NCBI GenBank assembly: GCA_029246415.1
Contig: JAQWNF010000007.1
Span: forward strand, 1 to 64,000
DNA: 64,000 nucleotides
From: Glaciecola sp.
GTDB lineage: Bacteria > Pseudomonadota > Gammaproteobacteria > Enterobacterales > Alteromonadaceae
Direction of reading: 5' to 3'
The notes under the pieces are model-generated. The model worked only from the letters and a program-made list of their open reading frames with translations. It did not search any database and was not told the DNA's origin. A program made the translations under genes and the position numbers. Shown here piece by piece: positions 29,090 through 37,913 of this stretch (positions are counted from its first letter, which is position 1; each line of letters opens with the position of its first letter).

Positions 29090-29782
29090 ATGAAAACCAA
29101 TCTCACCAAAGGCAATATCAAAGCATTTTTAGCAAAAAATGCAGCGTCTTCTGCAACCGCAGGAAAGACAGGTATCAATAAAGGTTTTGCTCACCGCGGC
29201 ACAAATGACACCCCAGACACATTGGAACCGCAAGTGTCTTTCGCTGAATTACATCCAGATATTACACCAATTAGGCAAGATAAAATCGCCCCGCTTTCGA
29301 CGAAAAAAACAGAGCCTCATGCAGTGCTCTCAAAGTATGTTAAACAGCGAAAACAACGCAGCCAATTAGCAAGCAGCACGAAACAAAGAAATGCTGAATT
29401 TACGTTTAGTGATGGTTTTGAGGCGCACTTTCCTGAAGATACTGCGTTGACGTGGCATCAGGGGGATAAACGTAGCGCGGCATTGCTCAAGCGCTGTCGT
29501 CGAGGAGACTTCGCCCCAGAGTACGAGCTAGATTGCCATGGCATGACCAAGGCTCACGCAAAAGAAGAATTAGCTGCATTGCTCGTGCAAGCATACAAGC
29601 AAGATATTGCTTGTGTCAGTGTTATGCATGGTCACGGAAGTGGCGTACTAAAGCGCGCCATCCCTAACTATATTATGCAGTATCCGCATATCATTGGGTT
29701 TTGCCAAGCACCTAAACAATGGGGCGGTCAAGCTGGGATTTTAGTCCTACTTAACGTCCCACAATTGTCTCAGTATGAATAA
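29090..29782 (+). CDS. smrB: Endonuclease SmrB (ribosome rescue factor)
   Basis: A 230-residue Smr-domain protein from the ATG at 29090 (CAGGG just upstream; an earlier in-frame ATG at 29060 has none). SmrB cleaves mRNA between collided ribosomes. The C-terminal Smr domain contains LDCHGMTKAHAKEEL, VMHGHGSGVLKRAI and QAPKQWGGQAGILVLL, the complete set of motifs. The N-terminal half is basic and probably binds the ribosome. It is divergent from prmB-aroC, as smrB (yfcN) is in E. coli. Confidence 0.93.
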   Translation: MKTNLTKGNIKAFLAKNAASSATAGKTGINKGFAHRGTNDTPDTLEPQVSFAELHPDITPIRQDKIAPLSTKKTEPHAVLSKYVKQRKQRSQLASSTKQRNAEFTFSDGFEAHFPEDTALTWHQGDKRSAALLKRCRRGDFAPEYELDCHGMTKAHAKEELAALLVQAYKQDIACVSVMHGHGSGVLKRAIPNYIMQYPHIIGFCQAPKQWGGQAGILVLLNVPQLSQYE

Positions 29783-29831
29783 CAAGTAGGCGTCCTTGCC
29801 CAATGATCCTTGAAACTGTATTGCCCCAATG

Positions 29832-29864
29832 ATTGCCTGACACTGCTAATGGCAATTATTTTTT
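29832..29864 (+). terminator. Probable smrB terminator
   Basis: ATTGCC (29832-29837) pairs with GGCAAT (29851-29856), followed by TATTTTTTAT. The stem is short. The T tract overlaps the last codons of the small membrane protein gene on the other strand. Confidence 0.5.
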
Positions 29865-29981
29865 ATCATCAGCACTGTTATGAATAAACATGTATGCATA
29901 ATAGGCACACATAATAACCATAATTAAAATACCTAAAATAGAGCCCCATGCGACTGGATCAGTTAAGAGTAATTGCAACAT
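29856..29981 (-). CDS. Small membrane protein, DUF3149-like, 41 residues
   Basis: The ATG at 29981 is preceded by AGGTGA at correct spacing and opens a 41-codon frame. The product starts MLQLLLTDPVAWGSI, continues through a single membrane helix (about 13-33, rich in Ile, Met, Tyr), and ends in a short charged tail (NSADDKK). The pattern DPV.WGS followed by one helix fits the DUF3149 family of about 40-residue membrane proteins of unknown function; I am moderately sure of that assignment. Upstream is a -10 element with an FNR-like site at the class II position, so expression under low oxygen is a reasonable inference. The size recalls accessory subunits of terminal oxidases, but nothing in the sequence proves such a role. 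Confidence 0.75.
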   Translation of the reverse strand: MLQLLLTDPVAWGSILGILIMVIMCAYYAYMFIHNSADDKK

Positions 29982-30019
29982 AAATCACCTGTTTGTTTGT
30001 GTTGTGAACTTATATTCAA

Positions 30020-30060
30020 AGTATAATCACAAGCACAAACCAGACACTGATCAAGATCAA
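30020..30060 (-). promoter_or_regulatory. Promoter of the 41-residue gene with a class II FNR/CRP-type box
   Basis: On the minus strand TATACT (30025-30020) serves as a -10 element. The site CTGAT-N4-ATCAA read on the plus strand (30047-30060) differs by one base from the FNR consensus TTGAT-N4-ATCAA. With transcription starting near 30012, its centre falls at about -41, the position of class II activation. Confidence 0.6.
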
Positions 30061-30097
30061 TATTTGCCATTCAGTATTCACAAATCAGGAGAAAGGA

Positions 30098-30111
30098 TTG
30101 ATACAGATCAA
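30098..30111. promoter_or_regulatory. Perfect FNR-consensus box
   Basis: TTGATACAGATCAA is an exact match to TTGAT-N4-ATCAA. It lies 51 bases upstream of the imperfect box, so it would be centred near -92 relative to the promoter of the 41-residue gene. FNR and its relatives activate genes when oxygen is low. CRP would prefer TGTGA half sites, absent here. Confidence 0.65.
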
Positions 30112-30155
30112 TCTTAGTAGGTGAGAAATCGCCCTAGATATTTTTAAACGACTTG

Positions 30156-30797
30156 TTAGCCAAAGAAAAGCTGCATGAACCAACCTCGGTTAAGGTCATC
30201 CTCGCATCGTTTGAGCTGACCAGCATAGGCCAAAGAACGGTTTTTGACTTTATTTGCAACACCACCAAGCCATGCTTTTTTACGATAGGTTTTGCGTTTA
30301 TAACCGCCCCACCCTTCGTGATAATTTAGGTATTGACCGTGAGCGTCCCATTTAGATACGCCATTGATGCGGTGTGACTGACTGATAAACCAGCCCATAA
30401 AATCAATGGCATCAGCAAAGTCATCGCGGTCAGCACCACTGTTACCGGTCGCTTTTATATAGTCATCCCAGGTCATGGTTTTAGCTTGAGAAAAACCATA
30501 GGCACTGGATACTCTGCCCCAAGGGATCAAGCCAAAGAAAATGTAATCTTTAGGTGGTAGAGCTTTTGCTTTGAAAGAACTTTCTTGGTACATCATGGCC
30601 ATAGGCACATGAATTGGTACGCCATATTTGTCATTCATATCGACCGCGGCATCATACCAATCGTCTTTTTCAAAAAAAATAGCGCACAGATCATCAGGTT
30701 TTTTAGGTGGGGAAACGCTGCATCCTCCTAAAAATAAGACGATAAGCAGTGAACTCAATATAATTGAAAAATATGTTAATTTATTTTGAACTTTCAT
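30156..30797 (-). CDS. Lysozyme-like / SLT transglycosylase lipoprotein
   Basis: A 213-residue protein with a lipoprotein signal peptide ending LGGC (Cys26). The mature domain resembles lytic transglycosylases: PMAMMYQESSFKAKA supplies the likely catalytic Glu72, followed by SSAYGFSQAKTMTW, the AYG.SQ motif of that fold. The C-terminus is basic and aromatic (GGYKRKTYRKKAWLGG). It would cleave peptidoglycan from the outer membrane side. It is flanked by gshA upstream and the FNR boxes downstream, all on the minus strand. Confidence 0.82.
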   Translation of the reverse strand: MKVQNKLTYFSIILSSLLIVLFLGGCSVSPPKKPDDLCAIFFEKDDWYDAAVDMNDKYGVPIHVPMAMMYQESSFKAKALPPKDYIFFGLIPWGRVSSAYGFSQAKTMTWDDYIKATGNSGADRDDFADAIDFMGWFISQSHRINGVSKWDAHGQYLNYHEGWGGYKRKTYRKKAWLGGVANKVKNRSLAYAGQLKRCEDDLNRGWFMQLFFG

Positions 30798-30847
30798 AAA
30801 ACGCCATGCTCTATATCTGTGTAGTATGTGTTTCCCTGGAATATTCT

Positions 30848-30876
30848 AGCCTGACCAAGTAGTCAGGCTTTTTTTT
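30848..30876 (+). terminator. Plus-strand intrinsic terminator without a plus-strand gene
   Basis: AGCCTGAC pairs with GTCAGGCT around a six-base loop and is followed by eight T residues on the plus strand. On the minus strand there is no T tract, so it does not obviously serve gshA. No plus-strand coding frame lies upstream: the 642 bases to the left are the transglycosylase gene on the minus strand. Confidence 0.7.
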
Positions 30877-30978
30877 GCCTATTCATTTGTGCCTATTCCA
30901 TGGCGTCTTAATTTATTAGTTTGAACTTATTGGTTTAAATTTACTAGTTCGTAGTTACTAGCGTCTCAACTAGCACAA

Positions 30979-32556
30979 TTAGTAAGTAAGGTAAGCACTC
31001 AAAAACTCACTAAAATCGACCGTATCGGCTGACTCAATCTCATGCTGGCGCTCAATTGAAGCATGTTGCATTGTAGCAAAATCAGCTTGGCTATAATACT
31101 CAAAATCGCGCGCCAATAATTGTGCTTGATGTTGTTCGGCTAAACGTTTACCAAACACAGAGTTGTCTTCATTATTTTCAAGCATCGTCTTTAACATCAT
31201 CCCTGAAGGAGTGAGGTCTGGGTCAATGACTTTTTTGAATTCTCGCTCAACGGCTTTTGTGTATTCATTGGTTTGATTAGCTTTATCGTACAAGGTTGCT
31301 ACTTGCGACATCTCCACAAACATATTGTCAGCCCATTTAGCTAATGTCACCTCGTTTGCACCATCGGCTAACATTAGACCAGGTTCGCGACCACGTAACA
31401 CAACTGTCGTTAAATTTTGTTCGGTTTGACGCATCTCAGCTTGTGACATTGAGCCACTAGGCTTTAATAAACAATACAACAAAAATACATCTAAGAAATA
31501 AATCTGATTTTGATTTACTCCAATAGGTGAGTACGGGTCGATATCCAACGCGCGCACTTCAATGTATTCAACCCCTCGTTGTGATAGCGCATCTGTTGGC
31601 TTCTCTCCTGATTTGGCGATTTGTTTTGGCCTAATTGGAGAGTAGAGTTCGTTTTCAATCTGCAGTACATTTTTGTTTAACTGTTGATAATCGCCATTTT
31701 CACCCGCAGGAATATACGCATATTGCTGCGAAGGCGTACGAATTGCTTTGCGCACTGAACGCACATAACCATGCAGATTATTATAACAAATATCGAGTGC
31801 AGATTGAGCAGAGTTGGTATAGCCCAAGTCAGACATTCTAAGCGAAGTCGCATAAGGTAAATACAACGTGCCTTTACCTAGTTTAGAAAAGTCATAACCA
31901 GGCTCTCTGCCATGTAAAAATGAACGACAAATCGCCGGTGATGCACCATACAAATAAGGGATCATCCAGCACATTCGACGATAATTACGGATCAAAGAAA
32001 AGTAACTTTCAGAGATGGCCTCTTGGCTCAGCGGTTGACCATGCATTTCACACCACAGATCCCAAAATGGCTTTGGCAAAGAAAAGTTGAAATGCACCCC
32101 TGATATCGCCTGCATCATACTGCCATAACGGTTTTTTAAGCCTACGCGGTAAACATGTTTCATTTTACCTATGTTAGAACTACCGTAATGCGCTAGTACA
32201 ATATCGTCTTCATCACCAACAAAACATGGCATAGATAACGGCCAAATTTGTTCATTATTGATTTGTAAATACACATGCGTATGTATGTCTGCTAACTGCG
32301 ACAACGTGGTACTAATGGTCGCAGAAGGTGGCGTGATGAACTCTAATAGAGATTCAGAAAAATCCGTCGTAATCGTCTCATGCGTGAGTGCCGATCCTAG
32401 CGCTTGTGGATGCCCTAACTGCGACAACTTACCATCTGAGGTGACTCTTAAACCTTCACGTTCAATGCCATGTTGAGTTTCACACAATGTACTTAGGCGC
32501 TTGTGTTTGTATAAAAACGCAACTCGCTGCGTAAATGAAGTCGTATCTGATATCAA
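30979..32556 (-). CDS. gshA: Glutamate-cysteine ligase
   Basis: First step of glutathione synthesis, joining glutamate and cysteine with ATP. The 525-residue protein belongs to the proteobacterial GshA family: GIEREGLRVTSDGKLSQLGHP, TTDFSESLLEFITPP and GVHFNFSLP are the key substrate- and metal-binding segments, and YIEVRALDIDPYSPIG is in the C-terminal half. Length matches E. coli GshA (518). It is divergent from the Hpt protein gene. The 181 bases downstream contain a terminator facing the other way. Confidence 0.96.
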   Translation of the reverse strand: MISDTTSFTQRVAFLYKHKRLSTLCETQHGIEREGLRVTSDGKLSQLGHPQALGSALTHETITTDFSESLLEFITPPSATISTTLSQLADIHTHVYLQINNEQIWPLSMPCFVGDEDDIVLAHYGSSNIGKMKHVYRVGLKNRYGSMMQAISGVHFNFSLPKPFWDLWCEMHGQPLSQEAISESYFSLIRNYRRMCWMIPYLYGASPAICRSFLHGREPGYDFSKLGKGTLYLPYATSLRMSDLGYTNSAQSALDICYNNLHGYVRSVRKAIRTPSQQYAYIPAGENGDYQQLNKNVLQIENELYSPIRPKQIAKSGEKPTDALSQRGVEYIEVRALDIDPYSPIGVNQNQIYFLDVFLLYCLLKPSGSMSQAEMRQTEQNLTTVVLRGREPGLMLADGANEVTLAKWADNMFVEMSQVATLYDKANQTNEYTKAVEREFKKVIDPDLTPSGMMLKTMLENNEDNSVFGKRLAEQHQAQLLARDFEYYSQADFATMQHASIERQHEIESADTVDFSEFLSAYLTY

Positions 32557-32709
32557 AATGAGGTCCGTATATTCTTTTTCGGGTAAATCCGCTATCTAAC
32601 GATCATAAGCAAAAAATGCTGATTAATATAGTTAATTATTAAAAGAAATCTGGTAATTAGTTATTTTTTCGCTACTATTAAAACATAAACAGTTCATGTT
32701 TGAGGCATC

Positions 32710-33264
32710 ATGGCTTATTTTAATTCAGAGTTCGCATTATCTCAACTCAATGGCAATAAAGAATTATTGTGCCGCTTACTAAGCAAATTTAATGGCGAAT
32801 ACATCAACGCATCTCAGGAGCTACAGCAACAGTCTAATTCGAGTCAGTTTGACTCAGCCAGCTTGCTGGTTCACACCATCAAAGGTGTGGCAGGTAATTT
32901 AGGTATGTTACATTTGCACGAGCACGCCAAAATACTGGAACCAAAATGCAAACAAGGTACCGCTAGTGCCGACGAAATCACAGAGTTTGGTGACACGTTA
33001 AGCGCTACTATCCGTGCGACTGATCACTTTATTAAAAGTGAAGTTACCCCTCAGGCCGCAATAACGGAAGATGCAAATAATGAACAATTACTTCAATCTT
33101 TGGAAACTCTACTAAGCAAAAACCAATTTATTCCACCTGATAAACTCGCTCAATATATGCATAATATTTCTATGTCTCCAGCGCAAAAAGATGATCTGTT
33201 ACTGGCGATACAACAACTTAACTACGAGGCAGCGTTAACTTTGCTGCGCTCGATTAATAAGTGA
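32710..33264 (+). CDS. Orphan Hpt (histidine phosphotransfer) protein
   Basis: A 184-residue protein with one Hpt domain (about 5-110). The phosphoacceptor is His55 in LLVHTIKGVAGNLGM, the canonical HxxKG motif. Residues 120-184 are a helical extension of unknown role. No histidine kinase or response regulator gene is adjacent, so it probably serves a hybrid kinase encoded elsewhere. The hybrid kinase at 44.6 kb in this window lacks an Hpt domain and is one candidate. The gene is followed nine bases later by the pseudouridine synthase. Confidence 0.85.
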   Translation: MAYFNSEFALSQLNGNKELLCRLLSKFNGEYINASQELQQQSNSSQFDSASLLVHTIKGVAGNLGMLHLHEHAKILEPKCKQGTASADEITEFGDTLSATIRATDHFIKSEVTPQAAITEDANNEQLLQSLETLLSKNQFIPPDKLAQYMHNISMSPAQKDDLLLAIQQLNYEAALTLLRSINK

Positions 33265-33273
33265 CTTTCACCG

Positions 33274-34017
33274 ATGCAGGTATTATTTGACCATGTCGAC
33301 TTTATGGTGATAGCAAAACCTGCTCGCGTCACTATGCATCAAGCCTCAACTGTTACTTCATACCCTGCGATTTTACCTTTGCTGAGAGAATATTTGGCTA
33401 AACAAACAGCCAGCAAGCAGCTTGTTATTGCCTATGACCCTGCTACTTTGCACCTAGTCCATCGCTTGGATGATCATACCTCTGGTTGTTTAATTATTGC
33501 CAAACATGCTATTGCCGCAGAGCGCTTTCGTTTGTTATTTAGCAAACATCGAGTACAAAAATACTACGTCGCGCTGAGTGACACCAAGGGCAAACGCAAG
33601 CAAGGTTGGGTCAAAGGTGACATGGTCAATAAACGACGTGGCCAGTGGGCATTAACTAAAACGATGAACCAACCTGCCATCTCTTATTTTTTTCGACAAG
33701 GTTTAGGAAACGGTTTATATCTGTATTGGATAAAGCCGTTCAGTGGTAAAACTCACCAAGTCAGAGTCGCATTAAAAAGTAACAGCAGTGCTATTTTAGG
33801 TGATACACATTACGGTGGTACGCCAGCTCAGCGTATTTATTTACATGCATATGCATTACATTTTGAATATAACTCACAAGAAATTAATGTCGCATGTCCT
33901 GTTACTGATATGGAGCATGAAGCGGATTTTTCCGAAGCTAGCCTGTTTGATAACCCCGATGTTGCCAAGGTAATAGCAACAGAAAATCTACAGGAGCGTC
34001 CATGGCCGACAAGATGA
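33274..34017 (+). CDS. RluA-family pseudouridine synthase (Rlu-like)
   Basis: A 247-residue RNA pseudouridine synthase without an S4 domain. The catalytic Asp66 is in HLVHRLDDHTSG, and KPFSGKTHQVRVAL carries the conserved arginine-containing motif near the C-terminus. It belongs with small RluA-like enzymes whose RNA target is not known. It overlaps panE by 16 bases and follows the Hpt gene by nine, so these three may be one transcript. Confidence 0.87.
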   Translation: MQVLFDHVDFMVIAKPARVTMHQASTVTSYPAILPLLREYLAKQTASKQLVIAYDPATLHLVHRLDDHTSGCLIIAKHAIAAERFRLLFSKHRVQKYYVALSDTKGKRKQGWVKGDMVNKRRGQWALTKTMNQPAISYFFRQGLGNGLYLYWIKPFSGKTHQVRVALKSNSSAILGDTHYGGTPAQRIYLHAYALHFEYNSQEINVACPVTDMEHEADFSEASLFDNPDVAKVIATENLQERPWPTR

Positions 34018-35024
34018 TCCCCACTATCCACATCATAGGTCAAGGTGTCATCGGTTCACTGCTCGCTACATCAGCATTACTGCAACAATTGCCAGTGCAG
34101 CAGTACATTAGAACAAAGCCTGCCAAGCACCTAAATCATACCAAACAACTAAATCACACTAAGCAATTGCTGCATAGCGACAACCTTAGTGTGCAATGGC
34201 TTTCAGGACAGACGGTTGAGCTACCTGAGCCATATTTTTTAGATATTCTATCACCTAGTAATGAACAGCTATCAGGCTTAGTCATCATTCCAGTTAAAGC
34301 TTATCAAGTTGCTAACATACTAGCCCAATTACAAGGTAAGCTAGCGCCTGATGCAACGTTAGTCTTGTTGCATAATGGAATGGGTAGTATTGAGGTTGCA
34401 TTACGCTTGTTTCCAAACCACACCATCATTGCTGGTACAACGACCTTAGCAGGATTTAAGCATCATTCTATAATTAAACACACCGCTTGGGGTCAGACGC
34501 AACTAGGGGTAGTTAGTGAGCATAAGCAAGGACCTGAGAATAACTTATCTAAGCTTGCCCCTCCATCTAATTTAGCGCCAAAACCAGAGCACATTTCACT
34601 CATTAATCTAGTGATACCTGAAGTTACTTGGCATGATGACATTTTAACTCCGTTGTTTACTAAATTGGCTGTCAATTGTGTGATTAACCCATTAACGGCG
34701 CTCCATGATGTGCGCAATGGTAAATTATCTTCTCCGCGGTTATTCGGTTTAATTACAAAAATAGTTACCGAAGTCGTCGCGGTTGCGCTAACCCAAGAGG
34801 TATTGCTAGACAATGTTGCGCTATTCGAGAAAGTCATCACCGTCATTCACGACACCAAAGACAATTACTCTTCTATGCATCAAGATATCAAACTCGGTAG
34901 AAAGTCAGAAATCGAACAAATTAATGGTTACGTGGTGGCATTAGGCATAGCCAACGGAGTTGATGTCAGCCAAAACAAATCTTTATTACAACAAATCTTA
35001 GCCATAGAAAAAGCCGCTTATTAA
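34002..35024 (+). CDS. panE: 2-dehydropantoate 2-reductase (ketopantoate reductase)
   Basis: NADPH-dependent reduction of ketopantoate to pantoate in pantothenate and CoA synthesis. The 340-residue protein begins with a Rossmann motif (IIGQGVIGSLLA); KLAVNCVINPLTAL and SSMHQDIKLGRKSEIEQING match the catalytic lysine and C-terminal signature. It is longer than E. coli PanE (303). Part of the extra length is a near-duplicate LNHTKQ-LNHTKQ near residues 44-55 from a recent short DNA duplication. It overlaps the preceding gene by 16 bases. Its last codons are part of a terminator hairpin. Confidence 0.9.
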   Translation: MADKMIPTIHIIGQGVIGSLLATSALLQQLPVQQYIRTKPAKHLNHTKQLNHTKQLLHSDNLSVQWLSGQTVELPEPYFLDILSPSNEQLSGLVIIPVKAYQVANILAQLQGKLAPDATLVLLHNGMGSIEVALRLFPNHTIIAGTTTLAGFKHHSIIKHTAWGQTQLGVVSEHKQGPENNLSKLAPPSNLAPKPEHISLINLVIPEVTWHDDILTPLFTKLAVNCVINPLTALHDVRNGKLSSPRLFGLITKIVTEVVAVALTQEVLLDNVALFEKVITVIHDTKDNYSSMHQDIKLGRKSEIEQINGYVVALGIANGVDVSQNKSLLQQILAIEKAAY

Positions 35025-35070
35025 AGTGTCCAAGATTTTGGGAACACTTCAAAACAGCGGCTTTATTTAT
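35010..35070. terminator. Nested hairpin terminator between panE and lysS
   Basis: The outer stem AAAGCCGCT/AGCGGCTTT (35010-35018 and 35056-35064) encloses an inner stem AAGTGTCC...GG-ACACTT. The outer arm is formed from the last panE codons. T- and A-rich flanks on both sides suit the convergent genes panE and lysS. Confidence 0.65.
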
Positions 35071-35085
35071 TAATATTGTTGTTAA

Positions 35086-36642
35086 TTACTCTTCTGCAGA
35101 TGAGTCTTGTGGCAACGGTTTCATATGTGGAAATAAAATCACGTCTTTGATTGTTGGGCTGTCTGAGAACAACATCACTAAACGATCAATTCCTATCCCT
35201 TCTCCAGCAGTCGGTGGTAAACCATACTCAAGCGCGGTGATATAGTCATCATCAAAATGCATTGCTTCATCATCGCCGGCATCTTTTTCTTCAACCTGCT
35301 TTTTAAAACGCGCAGCTTGATCTTCTGAGTCATTTAACTCTGAGAAACCATTAGCTAGTTCACGACCACCAACAAAAAACTCAAAGCGGTCAGTGACAAA
35401 ATGATTATCATCGTTACGACGTGCAAGTGGTGACACTTCCCAAGGATATTGGGTTATGAATGTCGGTTGATCTAGTTGCTCTTCAGCTGTGGCTTCAAAG
35501 ATCTCACATAAGTATTTACCCGCACCCCAGATCCCGTCGACTTCAGGCTCTTTAATATGCAGTTGCTTGGCCATCGCTTTAAGCTCAGGTAAATGAGCTT
35601 CTGGATCATTTATCGCTGCAGCATTGGCTTCTGGCCAATATTTCAAAATCGCATCACCCATAGATAAGCGTTGGAATGGCTGGCCAAAATCATATTCTTT
35701 GGTTTCAATCACTTCACCATCGGTGTTTTTGACAGTATTCTTAACAATTGTCGACCCTAACACTGTTTGTGCTAAATGCTTCAACATCTCTTCTGTCAAA
35801 TCCATTAGATCGTTGTAATCGGCATAGGCTTGATAAAACTCAATCATGGTAAATTCAGGGTTGTGACGTGTCGATAAACCTTCATTACGGAAGTTACGGT
35901 TGATTTCGAATACTCGCTCAAAACCACCAACGACTAAGCGCTTAAGATAAAGCTCAGGCGCAATACGTAAATACATACCAATATCTAAGGCGTTGTGATG
36001 TGTAACAAACGGCTTAGCTGTCGCGCCGCCTGGGATCACTTGCAACATGGGTGTTTCTACTTCCATAAACTGACGTTCAGTGAGAAAACCACGAATACCA
36101 TTGATTATTTTACTACGCATAAAGAACGTGTCACGTGTCTCAGGCGAAGTAATCAAGTCTACATAACGTTGACGATATTTGGTTTCTTGATCGGCTAACC
36201 CATGAAATTTCTCAGGAAGTGGACGTAAAGATTTAGTCAGTAACTCATACTCGTCCATATTGACGTACAAATCGCCTTTACCCGATTTATGTAACGTACC
36301 TTTCACACCAATGATGTCACCAATATCTAAGCTGCCGTAGCGCGCTTTGATATCTTTTTGGGTATCTTTAGAGGCATAGGCTTGAACCTGACCACTCATA
36401 TCTTGCAATAATAAAAACGGTCCACGTTTGGCCATAATACGACCAGCGATACTCACTACATGTCCTAACGTTTCTAGTGCTTCTTTATCTTGCTCACCAA
36501 AGTTAGACTGCAAGTCATCGGCATAAGCTTCACGACGAAAGCTGTTTGGAAATCCATTGGATTTACATTGTGCGCGGATCGCATCTAATTTGGCACGGCG
36601 CTCAGCTACGAGTTTGTTATCATCTGAATGTTGGTCGGTCAT
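35086..36642 (-). CDS. lysS: Lysyl-tRNA synthetase, class II
   Basis: A 518-residue class II aminoacyl-tRNA synthetase with an N-terminal OB-fold anticodon-binding domain (about 65-150). Motif 1 lies in [16 protein letters not shown], motif 2 in [20 protein letters not shown] and motif 3 in [13 protein letters not shown]. It follows prfB by 29 bases, the conserved prfB-lysS pair of gammaproteobacteria. Confidence 0.97.
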   Translation of the reverse strand: MTDQHSDDNKLVAERRAKLDAIRAQCKSNGFPNSFRREAYADDLQSNFGEQDKEALETLGHVVSIAGRIMAKRGPFLLLQDMSGQVQAYASKDTQKDIKARYGSLDIGDIIGVKGTLHKSGKGDLYVNMDEYELLTKSLRPLPEKFHGLADQETKYRQRYVDLITSPETRDTFFMRSKIINGIRGFLTERQFMEVETPMLQVIPGGATAKPFVTHHNALDIGMYLRIAPELYLKRLVVGGFERVFEINRNFRNEGLSTRHNPEFTMIEFYQAYADYNDLMDLTEEMLKHLAQTVLGSTIVKNTVKNTDGEVIETKEYDFGQPFQRLSMGDAILKYWPEANAAAINDPEAHLPELKAMAKQLHIKEPEVDGIWGAGKYLCEIFEATAEEQLDQPTFITQYPWEVSPLARRNDDNHFVTDRFEFFVGGRELANGFSELNDSEDQAARFKKQVEEKDAGDDEAMHFDDDYITALEYGLPPTAGEGIGIDRLVMLFSDSPTIKDVILFPHMKPLPQDSSAEE

Positions 36643-36671
36643 TGCGTTTCCTAAATCCTACTATGGTGTGA

Positions 36672-37770
36672 TTACAAGCCAGATTTTAAGCTAGCTTCAA
36701 TAAATTTATTTAAATCGCCATCTAATACAGATTGCGTATTGCGGGTCTCTACCCCGGTTCGTAGATCTTTGATGCGCGAGTCATCTAGTACATACGAACG
36801 AATTTGGCTGCCCCAACCGATGTCTGATTTACTATCTTCCATCGCTTGTTTTTCGACATTTTGTTTTTGTAGTTCATGTTCATACAGCTTGGCTTTTAGC
36901 TGCTTCATGGCTTGATCTTTATTTTTATGTTGCGAACGATCATTTTGGCATTGCACGACGATATTTGTCGGTAAATGGGTTATGCGCACGGCTGAATCAG
37001 TTCGGTTAACATGCTGACCACCGGCACCAGAAGCGCGATATGTATCAATGCGTAAATCCGAAGGATTAAGTTCAATATCAATATCGTCATTGATCTCAGG
37101 ATAAATAAACGCAGAAGCAAATGATGTATGACGACGACTACCTGAATCAAATGGCGATTTACGCACTAAACGATGCACGCCAGTTTCTGTTCTTAACCAA
37201 CCATAAGCGTATTCACCGCCAAAACGGATCGTCGCCGATTTAATGCCAGCGACATCTCCATCAGAGACTTCAATCAATTCGGTTTTAAATCCGTTTTCTT
37301 CACCCCAACGCAAGTACATGCGTAACAACATGTTTGCCCAATCTTGTGCTTCCGTGCCGCCAGAGCCTGATTGAATATCCAAATAACAATCATTGCTATC
37401 ATTTGGACCGGCAAACATACGGCGAAACTCAAGTAATTCTAAATGGGTTATGAGCTCAGCTAATTCGCTTTGCGTTTCGGCAAACGTGTCTTCGTCTTCT
37501 GCTTCAACGGCTAACTCTAATAGCCCTTCGACATCTTCTACACCTTGTTCAAGGGTCACGATGGTTTCCACAATTTGCTCTAAGGTGACTTTTTCTTTGC
37601 CTAGCGCCTGCGCTCGCTCTGGATCATTCCAGACGGCAGAGTCTTCTAGTTCACGATTGACTTCTTCTAGACGTTCTTGCTTGGCAGCAAAGTCAAAGAT
37701 ACCCCCGAAGGGACGCGGTGCGCTCACGGATATCCGCTAAACTGAATGTAATTGGATTAGTTTCAAACAT
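36672..37770 (-). CDS. prfB: Peptide chain release factor 2, made by programmed +1 frameshift
   Basis: RF2 releases finished peptides at UGA and UAA codons. It is encoded in two frames. The first 25 codons run from the ATG at 37770 ([19 protein letters not shown]) to an in-frame TGA at 37695-37693. The rest reads one base forward from 37694. The product is 365 residues, the same length as E. coli RF2. The stop-recognition loop RKSPFDSG and the catalytic [10 protein letters not shown] are present. Read as one frame, a truncated 351-codon protein with an unrelated N-terminus (MSAPRPFGG) would be called; that is an artefact. It is the first gene of prfB-lysS. Confidence 0.96.
37692..37707 (-). 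other. RF2 programmed +1 frameshift site
   Basis: Read on the minus strand: CGG GGG TAT CTT TGA C. The G-rich Shine-Dalgarno-like stretch, the slippery CTT and the poor-context stop TGA-C are in the same order and spacing as in E. coli prfB. Low RF2 levels slow termination at TGA, so the ribosome slips and completes RF2: an autoregulatory loop. Confidence 0.96.
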
Positions 37771-37913
37771 AATAATGCTGTGTGATGACTGAAATTTTGA
37801 TGCAGAATTATAGCGAATTTCATGGAAAATGAATAGTAAAACAATGTTATTACGACCAACTCTCCATGAAGTCCTGTGTTTCATCAATTAACTTGTATTG
37901 ATGTATCTGTCGT

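Noticed and set aside
36672-37727. prfB read as one frame starting MSAPRPFGG
   Set aside because: The frame-shifted start at 37770 gives the conserved RF2 N-terminus and exact family length; the single-frame start is an artefact.
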